DNA of 64,000 nt from Glossina fuscipes (lineage: Eukaryota > Arthropoda > Insecta > Diptera > Glossinidae): assembly GCF_014805625.2 (NCBI RefSeq), contig NW_023998415.1, positions 38,645,131 through 38,709,130 of the forward strand, written 5' to 3'. Both the position numbers and the translations under genes were made by a program. Of this stretch, positions 26,510 to 39,775 are shown piece by piece; within the stretch, counting starts at the first letter, position 1; every line of letters starts with the position of its first letter. Under the pieces are notes generated by a model that saw only the letters and a program-made list of their open reading frames with translations, was not told the origin of the DNA and did no database searches.

Positions 26510-26672
26510 GTTTATCTAACAAACCAAGTTTTGGTTGCAGCTATAGTTGGTGCTCAGTCAGTAAAGCCGTAACATTTATCGATTGGACCTCCGTATCTAT
26601 TTTTTTCTTCCTATTTCCCGCGTTACGCGAATAGGAAACATACCCTGAGCAATTGGTCACATAAAGAAAAAA
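26510..26672 (+). repeat. Dispersed repeat family B, copy 1
   Basis: It shares an ordered set of blocks with 41340-41480: caagttttggttgcagctat, a cttcctatttcccg pyrimidine-rich segment, cgcgaatag, then ataccctgagcaattggtca followed by an A-rich tract. Ends are undefined. Confidence 0.45.
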
Positions 26673-29089
26673 AAAAAAAAGAGAAAAAAGAGCTGGGCAA
26701 GAAGAATGGGAAACTAGATATTAAAGCCAGCAAATCTGCACATGTCCGAATAATGGACCCAAAAAAGCGAAATCAGCATCTGCGATGAATTATGAGGAGT
26801 AGCATAACGCCATCGTAGAAATTAGAGAAACATAAGCTAATTTGTAAAGCAGAATAAGTTGTTAGTGTTATTTAGTCCTCAGTTTGTTAATTTTTTGGCT
26901 CAATAAAGTGCAGTCATATTGACCGAGACAAAAAACATTTTTTCGGGTTTTCTTAGAACGAAACAACAACACACGTTATGATTTTTCCTATTGCAATATT
27001 TGACCAGATGCTTCTGATGCAAAATAGATCATATCAGTAATCATTTACAGTTATTCACTATTGCGAATACTGCCACAAAATTATTAAATGTTACTGTTCT
27101 AACACGGGGTAAGTTATAAACAACAGTTTGTCCCAAGTTAATGAGTGTACTCTTATGTAAGTGTGTACGTGCTTATGCGTATACATGCGTATACGTTGTT
27201 ACGAAAATCCTACATTCGATGATTTGAATTTACTTGAAAACTAGTTTCCAAGAAACGAAATTCGGAAAAGCGAATACACATTCATGACGTTTTATCTGCA
27301 GCATACTGCTGGCGACTGGCGAAACGATCAACCGGAACAATTTAGTGCAAAGAGGGATTAACACAAAAATGATGGGATAAAGTTAGGTACAAGTAACTTT
27401 TTTGTAAAAGGATATGTAATCAGTGTATTTGCGGGAGACGAAGAGCATGCAAAGAGCACTTTATACTGCGTTATATACGGCATATACGATATATGTACGA
27501 TATTGTATCTCCAAGTCAGTAATCAGTGAATGAACTATGCAAATTTGCGAATTATTTGGATGCGTTTACACGTTTTCATTGAAGTGCAACAAGCAACAAA
27601 TGCACGTTACGTTATATGTAAATAAATATAAATCACATTGATTTATTAGTTTCGGCTGGCTTAGGATGAGAAATGATCTTCAAGTGCCTAAATAAGTTTA
27701 GGATGGCATCAAAAACATTTTAAAAAATTGCTTATCTACGATGGCACCGTTTAATTATCGGAATGACAAAAAAAAATTGAGAAAAAGATTCTCGCGATAA
27801 AAGAAGAGGAGGTGGAAGACGGTTTAGGAGAAATCTGCAGAACTGTATGTGGCCGACTCGGTTGGGTATGAGACGGCTCAGTGGGTTGCCTCTACTTTTC
27901 ATATTTCATTATTGAGCAGTCATCAAACCTGTAAACGAAGATGCTAATTGTCTTTGTTCTTTTCATGTCCACTGTAGTCCGGGTGCTGGATATTGATCCT
28001 TTCACATTGATCGTGATAACAGATATTTGATTGCGACGCTTACTTTTCATGAAAACATTCAACTTTTGCGTCGTTCATTAGCAGGAGCTTTCCATTTTAC
28101 CAGAATAGAAAACGTACACGTTAAAAAGTAGCAAAGCATAATAGTAAATACCATCACTAAGCATTGTTAGGGCTTAACTTTACTTTTCATACTTTCTGGG
28201 TTAAAGGCTGTTTAGTTATATATGTATTAAGGTGCGTTTGCGGTTACAGTATTATATCCTTGGTTTCTCTTTGTCATTTATTAGTTGGCTTTAATGAGAT
28301 ATCGTGCCCCTGCATCTGCATTTAACAGTAGGTTGTTGTTAGTTGCAATATGAACTTCACTCTCAGGTAACATTTTTTTTTTATTTTTTATTTTTTAACT
28401 ATAATAAATATATGGTTTTTTCTTACTGTTTCTTACTCAATTTGTGTGATTATCTTTCTATACTGCCATGCCCCTTTTTCTGCGGTTTACTTCTATGCCA
28501 ATAGTTTGCTTAAATTATAAGCTTGATATATAATATTTTATATTTTTGGTCAACATTCAAACATACTTTTAAATGCTTTAGTGTAGTAAGCGCTTACAGT
28601 AATTTAAACAGTTATTTAGCCATCGAGCTATTATTGTCGTTAAAAAAGTTTCATCAAATTGAGGATAATTTCTAAATAATTCTTAAGTTTTATCCCATGA
28701 AGGCCGTCTATTAAAATTCTTCATCTATTATTCCCATCACAAAGTATCAAAAATTATACCTTATAGCCATATAAAGTCTTGTTTTTCATGAAAATTTTCT
28801 AAAAGAAATTCTTCTTGGGTCAAAGAAATAGACCTTAGCTCTATATGTCCAATCACTATTTTGTATCGGGTTTCATTATAAAATAAAAATAATAGATGCT
28901 TGCATGTATTTTGATCAGCAACATTCATTGACGAAAATGAAAGTAATGCAAAGTATCGGTTGGATGATTTTGACCTTTCTCTGCATAAAATAACTGTTTA
29001 CCATTTAGTATTTAGCGTATCTACGCTAACCATCGAACGCTCGAAATTGCATTTTCAACATTCGTTTCTTTTGTTGTTTGATTTGAAGA

Positions 29090-29850
29090 ATCATGAATAC
29101 GGAATGCTGCCGAAATCCGTCAAGCACTTGTGGTTTTGCTGCTCCATCATATCCCAATTGTTGGTATTGGTTTCAATGGTTTAAAAGTGCTGATATTAAT
29201 GTCGATGACAGGGAACGGCCTCAAGCATCAAAAATTTTCGCAGATACTGGCTGGCAAGACTTATTGAAGGAAAACCCAGCTCAAGCTCTCAAAGAACTTT
29301 GGAACAACTTAGCAGTTGGTGAATTAACTGTTTCGTGACGTTTACATGCGGTGGAGGAAATTCAAAACGAGGGAAATGGCTACCATACGTATTGACGGAA
29401 AATGCCATTTCGGATCGTTTCAACAACGCGGTTTCATTGCTTGCTAGACAAAAACAAAAGTGTTTTCTATGGCGTGTTGTGACTCATGATGGAATATGGA
29501 TCTATTGCGACAATCCCAAACGCAAAAAGTAATTGCTTAGTCCAGGAAAGCCACACATCCACATTGACTCCGAAGCGGAATAGTCATCTTCATAAAGTTG
29601 TGCTGTGTATATGTGTGGGATCAATAAGATGTAGTACTAAAACTGAATGGAAGTTTTACTGCAAATGTCTAGCGGCGTCAATTGAATAAATTGAACGATG
29701 TATTGTTGCAGAAAGAACCAGCAATAGTGGCTAATATACACAAAATTTATTCTCTTGCATGACAATGCTCGGGCACATATATATTGTATGACCTAATAAT
29801 AAAGACTCTATTGCCATATAAAAACTCAACTTTTGTTTATACTGCGAAGC
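29090..29850 (+). mobile_element. Mariner transposase relic, subfamily 1, copy b
   Basis: The plus strand reads WFQWFKSADINVDDRERP, KENPAQALKEL, then after a stop and frame change RLHAVEEIQNEGKWLPYVLT, RFNNAVSLLARQKQKCFL, WIYCDNPKRKK, STLTPKRNSHLHKVVLCI and, near 29760, HDNARAHI. This is the usual mariner order from the linker between the DNA-binding helices to the second catalytic Asp. At least three frame breaks and several stops make it inactive. The N-terminal DNA-binding part and the C-terminal third are missing or unreadable. It is the same subfamily as the minus-strand copy at 1.1-1.9 kb. Confidence 0.85.
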
Positions 29851-32024
29851 GTTCAAAAAATGGTTCCGCTCTTTCATATCTATATAGTGGGCCAAATAAC
29901 AATTTCTTATAGGTTTTGCCGAGAAGTATTTTCACAATGCGTTCATATGGAGAGTAGTCGTAACAACGGTTCGGTTAAAACGTGAACGTGTTATTGTGGG
30001 AGATCGGTGGATAGAAAACTGCTCAGAATTCGTTGCTTAATAAATTGCGATTGTGTCTGACATAATCTCTAATTGACAAGCGTATGTGCTGATGCTGTCA
30101 AAAGGCGAAGTGTTCCAGTGAAACGAGCCAGTCATGTGCTCTGCTTGCGTCTGTCTTCACAAGACAAGAGAACACTCCGTAGGGAAAATTTCTTTAATCA
30201 AAAACATCCCTTTATCGTTTCGCCATCATGCTCTAATGAACCGTGTGAGATCGGATCCTTCGACCTGCCCTTAGTACAATTTATGACAAGGCAAACGAAA
30301 TGAATTTTAGTTCCCTGAGATATTCTATTGCTTTCCTCGAGGAATGCATATCTTTTTTTTTTTTGAAAACAAAAAAAAAAAAATAAAAAAAAAAAATAAA
30401 GAATAAAAAAAACCTAAAAGTTAGAACTATTTAAAATTGTTGCATTAAGAAAAAAATAAAGAAACTTTAGTTAATGTCAAGTGCTACGTACGTATATGCT
30501 GTTTGTTTAGTTTGCTTTTACAAAATCTATGTTGAAAGCAAAAATCTTGCCTCAAGAAAATTTTGACTAAATAAAATTGACATATAGGCTACACAGGCAC
30601 TTTGTAAGAGTAAGCAATTTGACCGAGAATTTCTTTGCCCTTTTTTCAACTTGCTGCTACGCTAGAGCAAAAGAAAATGTATAAAATTTTTCACTAAAAA
30701 TTCTCTTATGTTTTTTCTTAATTGCAACGAAAGAGCATATGATAAACTTGCCAATGTTTTAATCTGTGAAAATGTACGACTAAGACAATATTCATGATTT
30801 CTGATGACTTGATGTTGTTGCGCCTGAAATAGGATCATCCCTTTTTAGAAAACTGGATTTAATATTTATTTCTTTGCGTAAAATGTGCAGCTCTATCTCT
30901 TATAATGCGATTAATTTACACTGCAGTGTATATAAATAACTAAATTTACTCTGAATTTTAATTATAATGAAATCACTTTTACGCAACTAACCATAGAAAC
31001 TTGGAGGACTTAAGATTTTAATCTATAAGAAATTTGATTTTTTTTTTAAACATCCGAAACATCCGTGCAAGGTAACGAACGACACAAATATTTATAATTG
31101 CTAATAAGAATATTTTCAACAAAATTCAAAACAAAACTTTATAGCTTTATAGCTCGTAAAAAGAATCTTTACAATGTAATTTCAATAATATGACTATAAT
31201 GGAAACTCATTCATATCAGGAATGCTAATATAGCACAAGTGTTAAAATACACAATTTTTCCCACAACAATCGTCCAAATTGTTTTCCATTCGCTATTTAA
31301 AACTCATGTGTCATATATAGTTAGTTGTTCTTCCCATATGAAAATGTCTACTCGTCATTTTCATAAATAGAATACAAGGTATAAATATAAGAAAGCAGAT
31401 ATTAGTTGAGTCAGTTCGTTTATGTAATCACAAGTCAATAGGTAATAAACAGTTTGTTGTTGTACTAGTTTGTAAAGTACTTAAGTTGCTATTTTGAATC
31501 CATTTAGTCCATTTTTGTCCATTCAAAGTGTTCAAATGAAGTTTACATTTGTTTTTCAAAATTTTCATAAAAAAAAAATGCCTTACTTATCCAATGTAAA
31601 CTTGAAAACAAAATTTATTTTTTCAAGACTTGCTCTTTTCATTTCATATCCGGGAAATCATTACGATTGTTAAGAAGAAGTTATTTTCACCAATTTATGA
31701 CAATCGCCATACTGAAAAATTGAGTGGCCATTATCTCGATTTGGAATTTCCATGCTGACACGGAACCAAGTTAATAATCAGAAAATATAAAAAAAAAAAA
31801 AAAAAAAATTGTTTTCACTTGCACGTTCATTACGATTATATTTACATTAGAGATTTCATCAACTACACCTGTTCAAAGCTCCAAGAAGCTATATTGTGTA
31901 CGGGTTATCCGATAGCTTAAAGATGGTACTTTCAAATAAAGAAGTCATAGCTTTATCCAGCAACCTACAGTGCTGCTTACACTATCTATTAAAAAGAGGG
32001 CGCATGTTGTCGGGCTATGTTGCA
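29851..32024. other. AT-rich filler, no gene seen
   Basis: Several poly-A tracts (30370-30412, 31789-31808) and short ORFs only. The frame 30073-30303 sits in a GC-richer patch but has no recognisable motif. Confidence 0.5.
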
Positions 32025-32210
32025 TTGTAGTCATTGCTGTCATTTGACCGATTTAACCCAATTTCAATGCCAATCTGCATCAAAGAGTTTTCAATGTTCA
32101 GGCAATTTTTGTAGCCCATGTGTTAATTTCTTCGCCTGGGACAATAACAGAGATGCCTGCATCGATTCAGAATTTAATACTGATTAAGCATATACATGCG
32201 TCTAGCGAGA
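32025..32210 (-). repeat. Family A dispersed repeat, inverted fragment
   Basis: The plus strand reads tgaccgatttaacccaattt, caatgccaatctgcatcaaa, a degraded core near 32140 and gatgcctgcatcgattcaga followed by atttaatactgatt. This is the inverted left-middle part of family A. Confidence 0.55.
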
Positions 32211-32943
32211 TTTCTAAAGTGTCAATGTGTATGACAAAATGAATACATCTTTCGATTGTGAGCATAAAAACTAAATGGAATCATTGCCGTGAATGTGTAA
32301 TAAGCTCTCTCTTAAAGTGTGTGCCGGTTTGGGTACGACATTTGACTCTTCTAAAGTTTTAAGTAACCAGCTGACAATAGCATATTAAAACAATTAAAAA
32401 CCAATACCCTACAAAGCGAATTTATGTCATCAAAACTGTACCTGAATTCGCTGTGAATGATGATTTTGTGCAGTAGGCGCAAACTCCTCCATCTTAATAA
32501 ATCATCAAGACATATTTTTTACACATTTAGCATAACTCGACACATTTCTATATCGATCTAAACCTACACATATATATATATATATATATATATAGCAATA
32601 TTACTTACGACCTTGTTAAGCTTCATTTTGCCTCAATTATCGTTTGTAATTCGTCTATAAATCACATTCATAAAATAGTGTCCGAATTAGATTGATTTTC
32701 TCTAGTGAGGTGCGAATGTTTAGCCGAGCAAACGATTAAAATTGTTTCAAGTTAAGTAAGCAGATAAATAAAAATAAAGCAGCTGCTGCCGAAAGATAAG
32801 AAATTAATACAAATAACCCAAGGAATCAATTACAAATACCCTTAAAGTACCTGAGCTGCTTTACTTATTTCAATTATATGCTTTGATATTAAAATGTTTG
32901 CACGTTTTCGATAATTCGCCTTGATCGTACAATTGCAACTCAC

Positions 32944-33087
32944 CAATGGATCTTGAAGAAGTCTTCCTCCCCAATCTGCAGTTGTGGATAAACTCCCACG
33001 CTCACTATAAAGCACATTCTCTGCGATTGCCCCAAGTTTTCCTTGGCTAGAAGTATTGCATTTGGAGCGATTAACCCGTTGGACATT
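32944..33087 (-). CDS. Candidate unidentified exon, 48 codons
   Basis: The minus strand shows acceptor gctgaatttag|AAT and donor CCATTG|gtgagt bounding a stop-free 48-codon frame in phase 0. Pieces of the peptide are NRSKCNTSSQGKLGAI and SLSTTADWGGRLLQDPL. Composition is richer in GC than the AT-rich flanks. A second frame starting at the ATG one base in is also open through the exon (SNGLIAPNAILLAKEN...), so the true frame is not certain. I do not recognise either peptide. Chance cannot be excluded in a window this size, but two good splice signals around a coding-like block are unusual here. Confidence 0.35.
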
Positions 33088-34069
33088 CTAAATTCAGCTT
33101 CAGAACAGAATATCAATTCAATATATTACTTTATTAATATTACTAAGCTCATTATCTAATGTACATTTATTAAAATTAGAGCCGATAGCCTGTGTTGCTA
33201 GTGCTCAATGTCTTTTTTTTTTAGTCTAAGAATTTATACCATTAGTCTAAAATTATAATAATAATAATAATAATAATAAAATGTTTGAAAAAAATTTTAA
33301 CGGCTTTGTAGCTCATCATTTTATTGTTGACTTTTACTCGGAAAGGAACACGTGACAATTTTATTTTAGATTTTGCAAAGGCATTGAGAAGCAAATAATT
33401 TACATGTACACCAAACCACGATTCGAGACATTATCTAATCGAAAATTTTGTGTTACAAATTTCCATAGTAATTACGCGTAATAATTGCATTAAGAGATTT
33501 CGTTGTAAAATTATATGTTATTGTTGTTGTGCTTATTGTATTGATAATTTAATTGACAATTTCATTTACTTTGTCTACTCTAATGGGTGACAAACTTTCT
33601 AATTTATGTATAAGCCACACAATAGATACTTGATCTCATTGTTTGATGTTTCACTTGATGATTTCAATGAAAATAATTATACTTTATAGAGTTGTGTTAT
33701 TAACTTGTGATGTTCAAAGTTTTTGTTCTCATTGTTTAAAAGAAAGCACATCAACAAAGCACAACGAATGCTCATTGATGCATCACAAATTCGATCTCTT
33801 ATGAAGTATATATGTGAAACATATTTTTTGGATTCTTTTTTCATGCTCTTCGTAGCTAATAGCTAATGTACCGTGAAAGTTTTTTAATGCGCCCATCAAT
33901 TCAGCACTTTTCAAATTTATCATTCAAACGTCAATTAATTTATTTTATATTCTACAATGTTTGCGGTAGAGGGTAGAGAATTATGCGCAAATATTCAACG
34001 CTCCGAACAACTTAAAATAGACCCACTCGTTGCTTGTATCGATTGACTCCGAAGCATTTTCTGAATTGA

Positions 34070-34450
34070 TCTAAGTTTGTCTGTCCGTCCGGATGTCTGC
34101 TTATGCATTCTTGTGTTCATTTCGATGAATAAAAATTTTACTAATTTTTTACATTTTGCAGGCATCATCCAGGATCATTAATAAAATTTTAAATTAAGTT
34201 AACGTTAGCGAGTAGATTACCTGCTGTGTGTTATAGTGCATGCAAGGGTTTTTTTTTTTTTTTTTGTTCTTACATATATCCTTATACATTTCGTTTATAG
34301 TCTACATCATTGGATGTAAGGATATATTGATTTTGTACAGGTATACACAACAACTGAGAGAATTCGAGACACTACTATATTGTTTACCCGTCTGTCCGTC
34401 TGTCCGTCTGTCCGTCCGTCCATCCTACATTTATTCATACACTTAAGCTA
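34070..34450. repeat. Two TCTG/TCCG arrays, possible family A remnants
   Basis: gaattgatctaagtttgtct then gtccgtccgg (34061-34095) resembles the left flank and core of family A. A longer array of GTCTGTCC units lies at 34388-34428. No terminal repeats are seen and intervening sequence is T-rich filler. Confidence 0.4.
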
Positions 34451-35601
34451 TAGGTTAACGTTTCCAAGATATTTCAATGAAATTTGTTGCATTAAAATGT
34501 CTTGACCTAAGAAAATGTATTGGGCGAGACCAATATAATAACTGCTCTCCATATAACGCTCTATTCTCAAATGGTGATTATACGAAAAATTGTTTTCCGC
34601 TTCTCATATTATTTAAAGAAAATCGATGAAAACTTATATTTCAGTATGAAATAAATATGAAAATTTTTGCCTTTTAAGAGTGAGACCATTTTTCGGATCC
34701 ATTTCCACCATAGTTTTTATGATACGTTATATAAGTTTTTATACAATAGCAAAAAAAATAATTTTTAATCTTTTACGATTTTAAGCAGTGATGTGACTTA
34801 TAAATTTATCGTGATAAGGTTGGACTACGCTAATTTACTTTTTGAACCTTTCAAATAATTGCTTTTTCATATTTTATAACCAAAATAATGTGCAGGGAAT
34901 TTGACGGTCGTCCTTGATCGAGATGGTTTACTTAATGCTTATGCTTATGTGACAAGGTCGATTAGCTGTAGGCCCAAGAAAAACTGTAACCGCACTGTTC
35001 ACCGCACATGTAAATGCGTACCTTTGTCATCACTTAGCCAACCTGTGTGATAAGGAGAAGAAGTTATTTAGATATATTTACTGCCGCTAATTAGTTTTAC
35101 TTCTGCTATGCTTTTCCTTAGTAAATTCGCAATATCTGGTGGCAGATATCACATCAACAACTAAACAAATTTAATTTAAAAATTATAGTGATTAAGTAAA
35201 TTTAATGAAATGAAAATTAATGGATAATTTGGATTAACGATAGCTGGTACACATATACTCACAATCATGTTTATTTGCGTAACTAAATGAAATAAATAAT
35301 ACAAAAAAAAAAAAATAAATAAATTATTAACAAAAGAAATATATATATATAATATATATAATATATATATATATATGTGACTCGTTTATTGAAAGTAAAA
35401 CCCTCCAAAGATGCTATTTAATTAACTCTCCGAAGATTCATTTCGTCAGCGTCTAAGCGCTGCTACTTTTATGTCACAAATTTTCAATTAACCCTAATGA
35501 CAATAACGTGTTATGCGACCAATCAAAGCATAAAGCAAACAAAGAGGGGAAAAGGGCGAATTAAGCAAAATGTCTTCACTCATCCAAATAATATCCATCA
35601 C

Positions 35602-35699
35602 CTGACGCTACGGGCGACTGCAAACCGATCGATAGTAGACATGATGATGGAAGAATTTTGTGTGTTTTCATCAATGTTCGCTATTAGAACGTTTGCGAA
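35602..35699 (-). CDS. Candidate unidentified exon, about 32 codons
   Basis: On the minus strand the acceptor tattcccacag and donor GTCAG|gtgatg enclose 98 bases open only in frame 0 (FANVLIANIDENTQNSS then IIMSTIDRFAVARSV plus two bases). If joined to the minus exon at 32944-33087 it would select the ATG-containing frame there, not the 48-codon phase-0 frame. The two candidates therefore support each other only in part. Unrecognised product. Confidence 0.22.
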
Positions 35700-35929
35700 C
35701 TGTGGGAATACCAGTTAAAGATAGACGAATAAGTGCCTCACAAATCAAGGGCAATGCGTAATAGATCTTTTATCTATAAGCAGCGGTCACAAATATACAT
35801 TGGGTTTTGCCCGAGTTAACACGGGTGTAAAGCTATGTTCGTAACAATGTGCCCGCATTAAGCTATACGAAGTCTTTTCAGAAGAAATGACGACTTTTCA
35901 AATTTCGAGTGCTCCGAGTCGTGACCCCG

Positions 35930-36145
35930 ACACCGCTTTCCGCGTACTTGACTCCATGCGGCTGTTTCCTGGCCGCACACGTGCAAGGACCCATGAAAGG
36001 TATTGTGCGACAGTTGAAGATCTAAAGATCGCAAAGCTTATACCCGAAGTGTTTCGATGATTGGAAAACGCGCCGACACACGTCTACTGTATCTCAGAGG
36101 CATTACTTTGCCGCAGATAAATTAGATATTGATGAATAAATAAAT
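35930..36145 (+). mobile_element. Probable mariner-type transposase C-terminal relic
   Basis: The plus-strand frame near 36040-36140 reads CFDDWKTRRHTSTVSQRHYF then AADKLDIDE and a stop. This resembles the tail of SETMAR-like mariners (CFxxWxxRWxKCIxxxGxYFEGD). Upstream, out of frame, a GTRF-like and LKxxKLIP-like segment can be made out. The block is richer in GC than its surroundings and is followed by a short A-tract at 36160-36176. The identification rests on one motif. Confidence 0.45.
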
Positions 36146-36179
36146 ACTTTTCGAGGAAAATAAAAAAAAAAAAAAAACA

Positions 36180-37617
36180 CCAATATTTTGAGCATATTTC
36201 GTATAGTGTTTGCATACAAGTACATTGTAACTTTCAAATAGCATGCAATGCCCATTGAATAATAAAGTCTGACCACAATTTGTCGCTAAGGTCAACCTTG
36301 TGATACTGTATGTTGACTTTGTTTAACTCGATGGTATATCAGTCGCACACGAAGTGTGACCTCGAAAAGGTGGAAACATTGCCTCACCAATCTTATGTGC
36401 GTTGCAATTTTACTTTTGCTTGTTGTTGTTTCAATGTAGACATGACACCCTCGCTGATTACGAAATAGACTAAATCTATCTTGAAAAAATTAACTAACAT
36501 AACATAAAATACCCAAGTGAAGAGTCTTTCGTACTGCAAAGCGAATGGTAAAGAATCCAGGTTCGATATCCTAAAGAAATATTTCTTAACTAGGACAGGA
36601 ATGGAAGGAGTAATGAGAGTTTTATTGACGATTGCCTCTAAATGGAAAAATTTATGGCGAATCAATCAAATTTATTAAAATAGTGGACATTTCGCCCGAC
36701 TTTGTTTAATACTTCATCAAAACTAAACGAGAATTTTCCCCAAACACGTGGTGTGGTAAATATACTCTTTAGTTGAATGTTAAATAAGCCCAATAAGTTA
36801 AGTGAATCTGTGATGTGTAGTTATCGTTTGTTCTTATATGAGATGGTAAATCCCCTTTAAGTTGCAACTATTAACCTGGATTCCTAAGATGAAATGTCAA
36901 CATGATGATGTGCCATATTATATGAAGCGTACATGCATCAAGTAATTTAATGAAGAGATTCTGTTAAGTAACTTAAAAGTATGTAATGACGATAAAATAT
37001 GTTTAGAGTATAGAACGAAGAAAAAAAAAATGAAAAAAAAAGCAAAATGATGAGAGCAAAAGTAATAAATTCTGACAACAGTCGAATGGTTTGCAATTTA
37101 GTTTGTATACCCCATGAGAAAATTTACGGTCGGTTAACTTGAAAATATTGTAATACTTTTTATATTATGCACAGGAAAAGTTACTGCTTTCAGTTTTGCA
37201 ATTTTTTTAAAAGCATTTACATCAAAATTTTCATCTTTTATATGACACGATTTATATGATAAAGGGGATAAGAACACAAGTGTGCATATATCTGGCTAAG
37301 GTAGACCTTTTTTTTTTTCACTTCACTTTCTTTGCCTTAATATATAGCATTTTCAATCAATTCTTTTCATAATTAAAGGTAAGAAAAATATTTCGTTAAA
37401 TACGCGCTTATGAGGTGCTATAGAAGCATAAACATCGTAACCATATAGTGTGGAATAATATTTAACAATTTTCATAATGTTTAATATATTGTAATTAAAT
37501 AAAATGATGAATGAATATAATGAGTAAAGTGGTGGTAGTAGAAGCATTGAATTGCGAATTGTGTGTCCGGCAGAGCATCATTGAATTTTTCATCATTAAT
37601 TAAACGATTTTGTTGTC

Positions 37618-37648
<31 letters not shown>

Positions 37649-39239
37649 GATTAAATCATTGGCAATGGGTATCCTGTCATCCTAACTGTTGCATACTCCG
37701 ATACGGATCGGATAATTGTTAACAAGGATATTTACATGCAGGACGATGCCGTCGCTGATATAAAGGAAATATCTTTTCAACTTTATGCAATTTTAAGGCA
37801 TTTTCCTTCCATTAAAAATTTGACAAACTCATTATCTCTCGGCAAATGTGCTTGAGAAACAATATTTTATTAAGCTAAACGAATGTGTGTGTGGAAATTT
37901 GGACGCAATGTCAATCAATTTTGTTATGTTTGATGATGAAAACAAGTACAAAATGGCGACTTAACATATAAGTACATAGCACGGAGCCGCCTACCCCTAT
38001 ACGGTTTCTCATGAGAAGTAAGCCTTTATGCGGCCAACGGACGAAAGGAATTCTTGATTGTTTATGACAAAAAGAAGAAGAAGAAGAAGAAAAAACAAAG
38101 ATGTTGAAATATGAAAGATTTAACTATAAATTTACTGTAAATTTCACTAGACAACGATAAATTTGTTTGTTGTATTAAGAAAATAAAAAAAATTGTTCCA
38201 AAAATTGCTACACTAACAGCGTGAATGACCAAACTAGCAAATAGAAATTCAGTCAATTTTGTGCCTAAAGTCTAAAAGTGTGTATTAAGAGAAATGATAA
38301 GAGAAGAAAAGTAACGGGAAGAAAATTAAAGCAAACATGCAAAGGAATTTCGTATTGATTCTCCTTCTCCCGTAGTAATCTATAAAAGGTATCAACAATA
38401 CATTCTTATATAATCCATACCTCTCAAGATAATATCAATTTTCTCCCCATTTCACTCATACATCAAAACATATAAACTTACTCGTATATTAATGGAGCCG
38501 TTACTTACTCCAAAGCATATAGCAACAGAATATTGAATATTTACACGCATATGTATCATATATATGTCTATGCATAGTAGCACAACAATTAAATTAAAAA
38601 TCAATTTTCAAGTTGTAATTGAATTTAAGGAAATTATTAATTATATTTCATTGTAAATAACGTAACCCACCATAACGTAACATTGATGATCTTTATTTAT
38701 GAAATCAATGCTTACATAGTGTAATTGATAGGAAGAGCTCTGTTCATGACACGTCCTTTCAAAAATAATCACAACAATGTGTTTTTAATGCTGGCAAGTT
38801 TGATAAATTGCTTCAAAGGAAATTGAATTGTTTTTCGTGTTTGCTATGTTCCTGCATATGTTCTCATATATATATACATATATATATATATCCTTTTAAG
38901 CTTATTTTCAATTAAGCTGCTGTTTTGGTATTAATTTTCAATTTCCTGTAACAACAGTTACGTTTTGAGACGTATGCTGGCAAAATTTTCTTCACATAAA
39001 TTAGACATATACATATACATATAAAGTTCCTTTTCATATATATGTATTATTATTATTAATTACGTGGGCAAGACATATCGCGACATAGTAGATTTGCTGT
39101 ACTCGCCTATGCCTCTAGACCTTGAGTTTTAGGATTCTTATGAATAACCCTATCTGCTTTGGATCGGAGCACCATACCACATCCGGTGGTCTCGTGCTCG
39201 GCATCGATGTCTAATTTCCAAATATGTCTTGGCTAGAGT
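36180..39239. other. AT-rich filler, no gene seen
   Basis: It holds poly-T (37619-37648), an (AAG)n stretch near 38070-38091 and short AT-driven frames. Nothing coding was recognised. Confidence 0.6.
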
Positions 39240-39775
39240 TTAAGCTAAAATCTTAAAAAGGCTAAACTCTAAAAGTAATTTATTCTCTTGTTTTTCACTT
39301 TTTTCGAAGTTAGAAGTTTTATTTTTTCGAATCCCCTTATCCAATTTATGCCATATATTCTTAATTGCTTGAGGGTGTTTTAAGCTATACACTCCTTTAG
39401 AATGAGAGATGTATCTTTTGGATCGCTTTTTTGCTGAAAGATTCATTCGAAAACCAATCAAATTGACTTTCAAAAGATTGAAATAAACGTGACGATCCAT
39501 TTTAGTGTCAACAAAGACCAAGTTCCCTACTCCAGTCGCAGATATGCATCCCCAAACCAAAGATAGACCGTGCTTTACAATTAATAATAAATTTTGGATT
39601 GGCTTCGCTGTATTAGTTTTCGTTCATGCTCTTTATTTATCATCGCATCCAAATATATTTAACTTGGACTTGTCACTAAAAATTACCTTTTTCTCAAAAT
39701 TTATATCATCACTTTTGTTGAGCTTTACAAATTGAAAGCGTTTTATTGTTATAGAGAAAAAATTGTGAGACTAAA
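39240..39775 (-). mobile_element. Tc1-like transposase relic
   Basis: The minus strand reads FEKKVIFSDKSKLNIFG, two stops, KTNTAKPIQN, VKHG, then VWGCISATGVGNLVFVDTKM and DRHVYFNLL. After a deletion it continues HPQAIKNIWHKLDKGIRKNK. This is the Tc1 order: FSDESKFNxFG with the first catalytic Asp, VMVWGCISxxGVGxLVFI, then NPIENLWHxLDRRIRK. The middle region holding the second catalytic residue is missing or garbled, and the SPDLNP block is mostly lost. Inactive. It is distinct from the mariner relics. Confidence 0.85.

Noticed and set aside
34378..34430. Regularly spaced GTCTGTCC units, considered as a CRISPR-like array
   Set aside because: A tetranucleotide microsatellite without spacers, in a eukaryotic context and related to family A cores.
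39505..39735. Plus-strand ORF in the Tc1 relic
   Set aside because: Antisense shadow of the minus-strand transposase.
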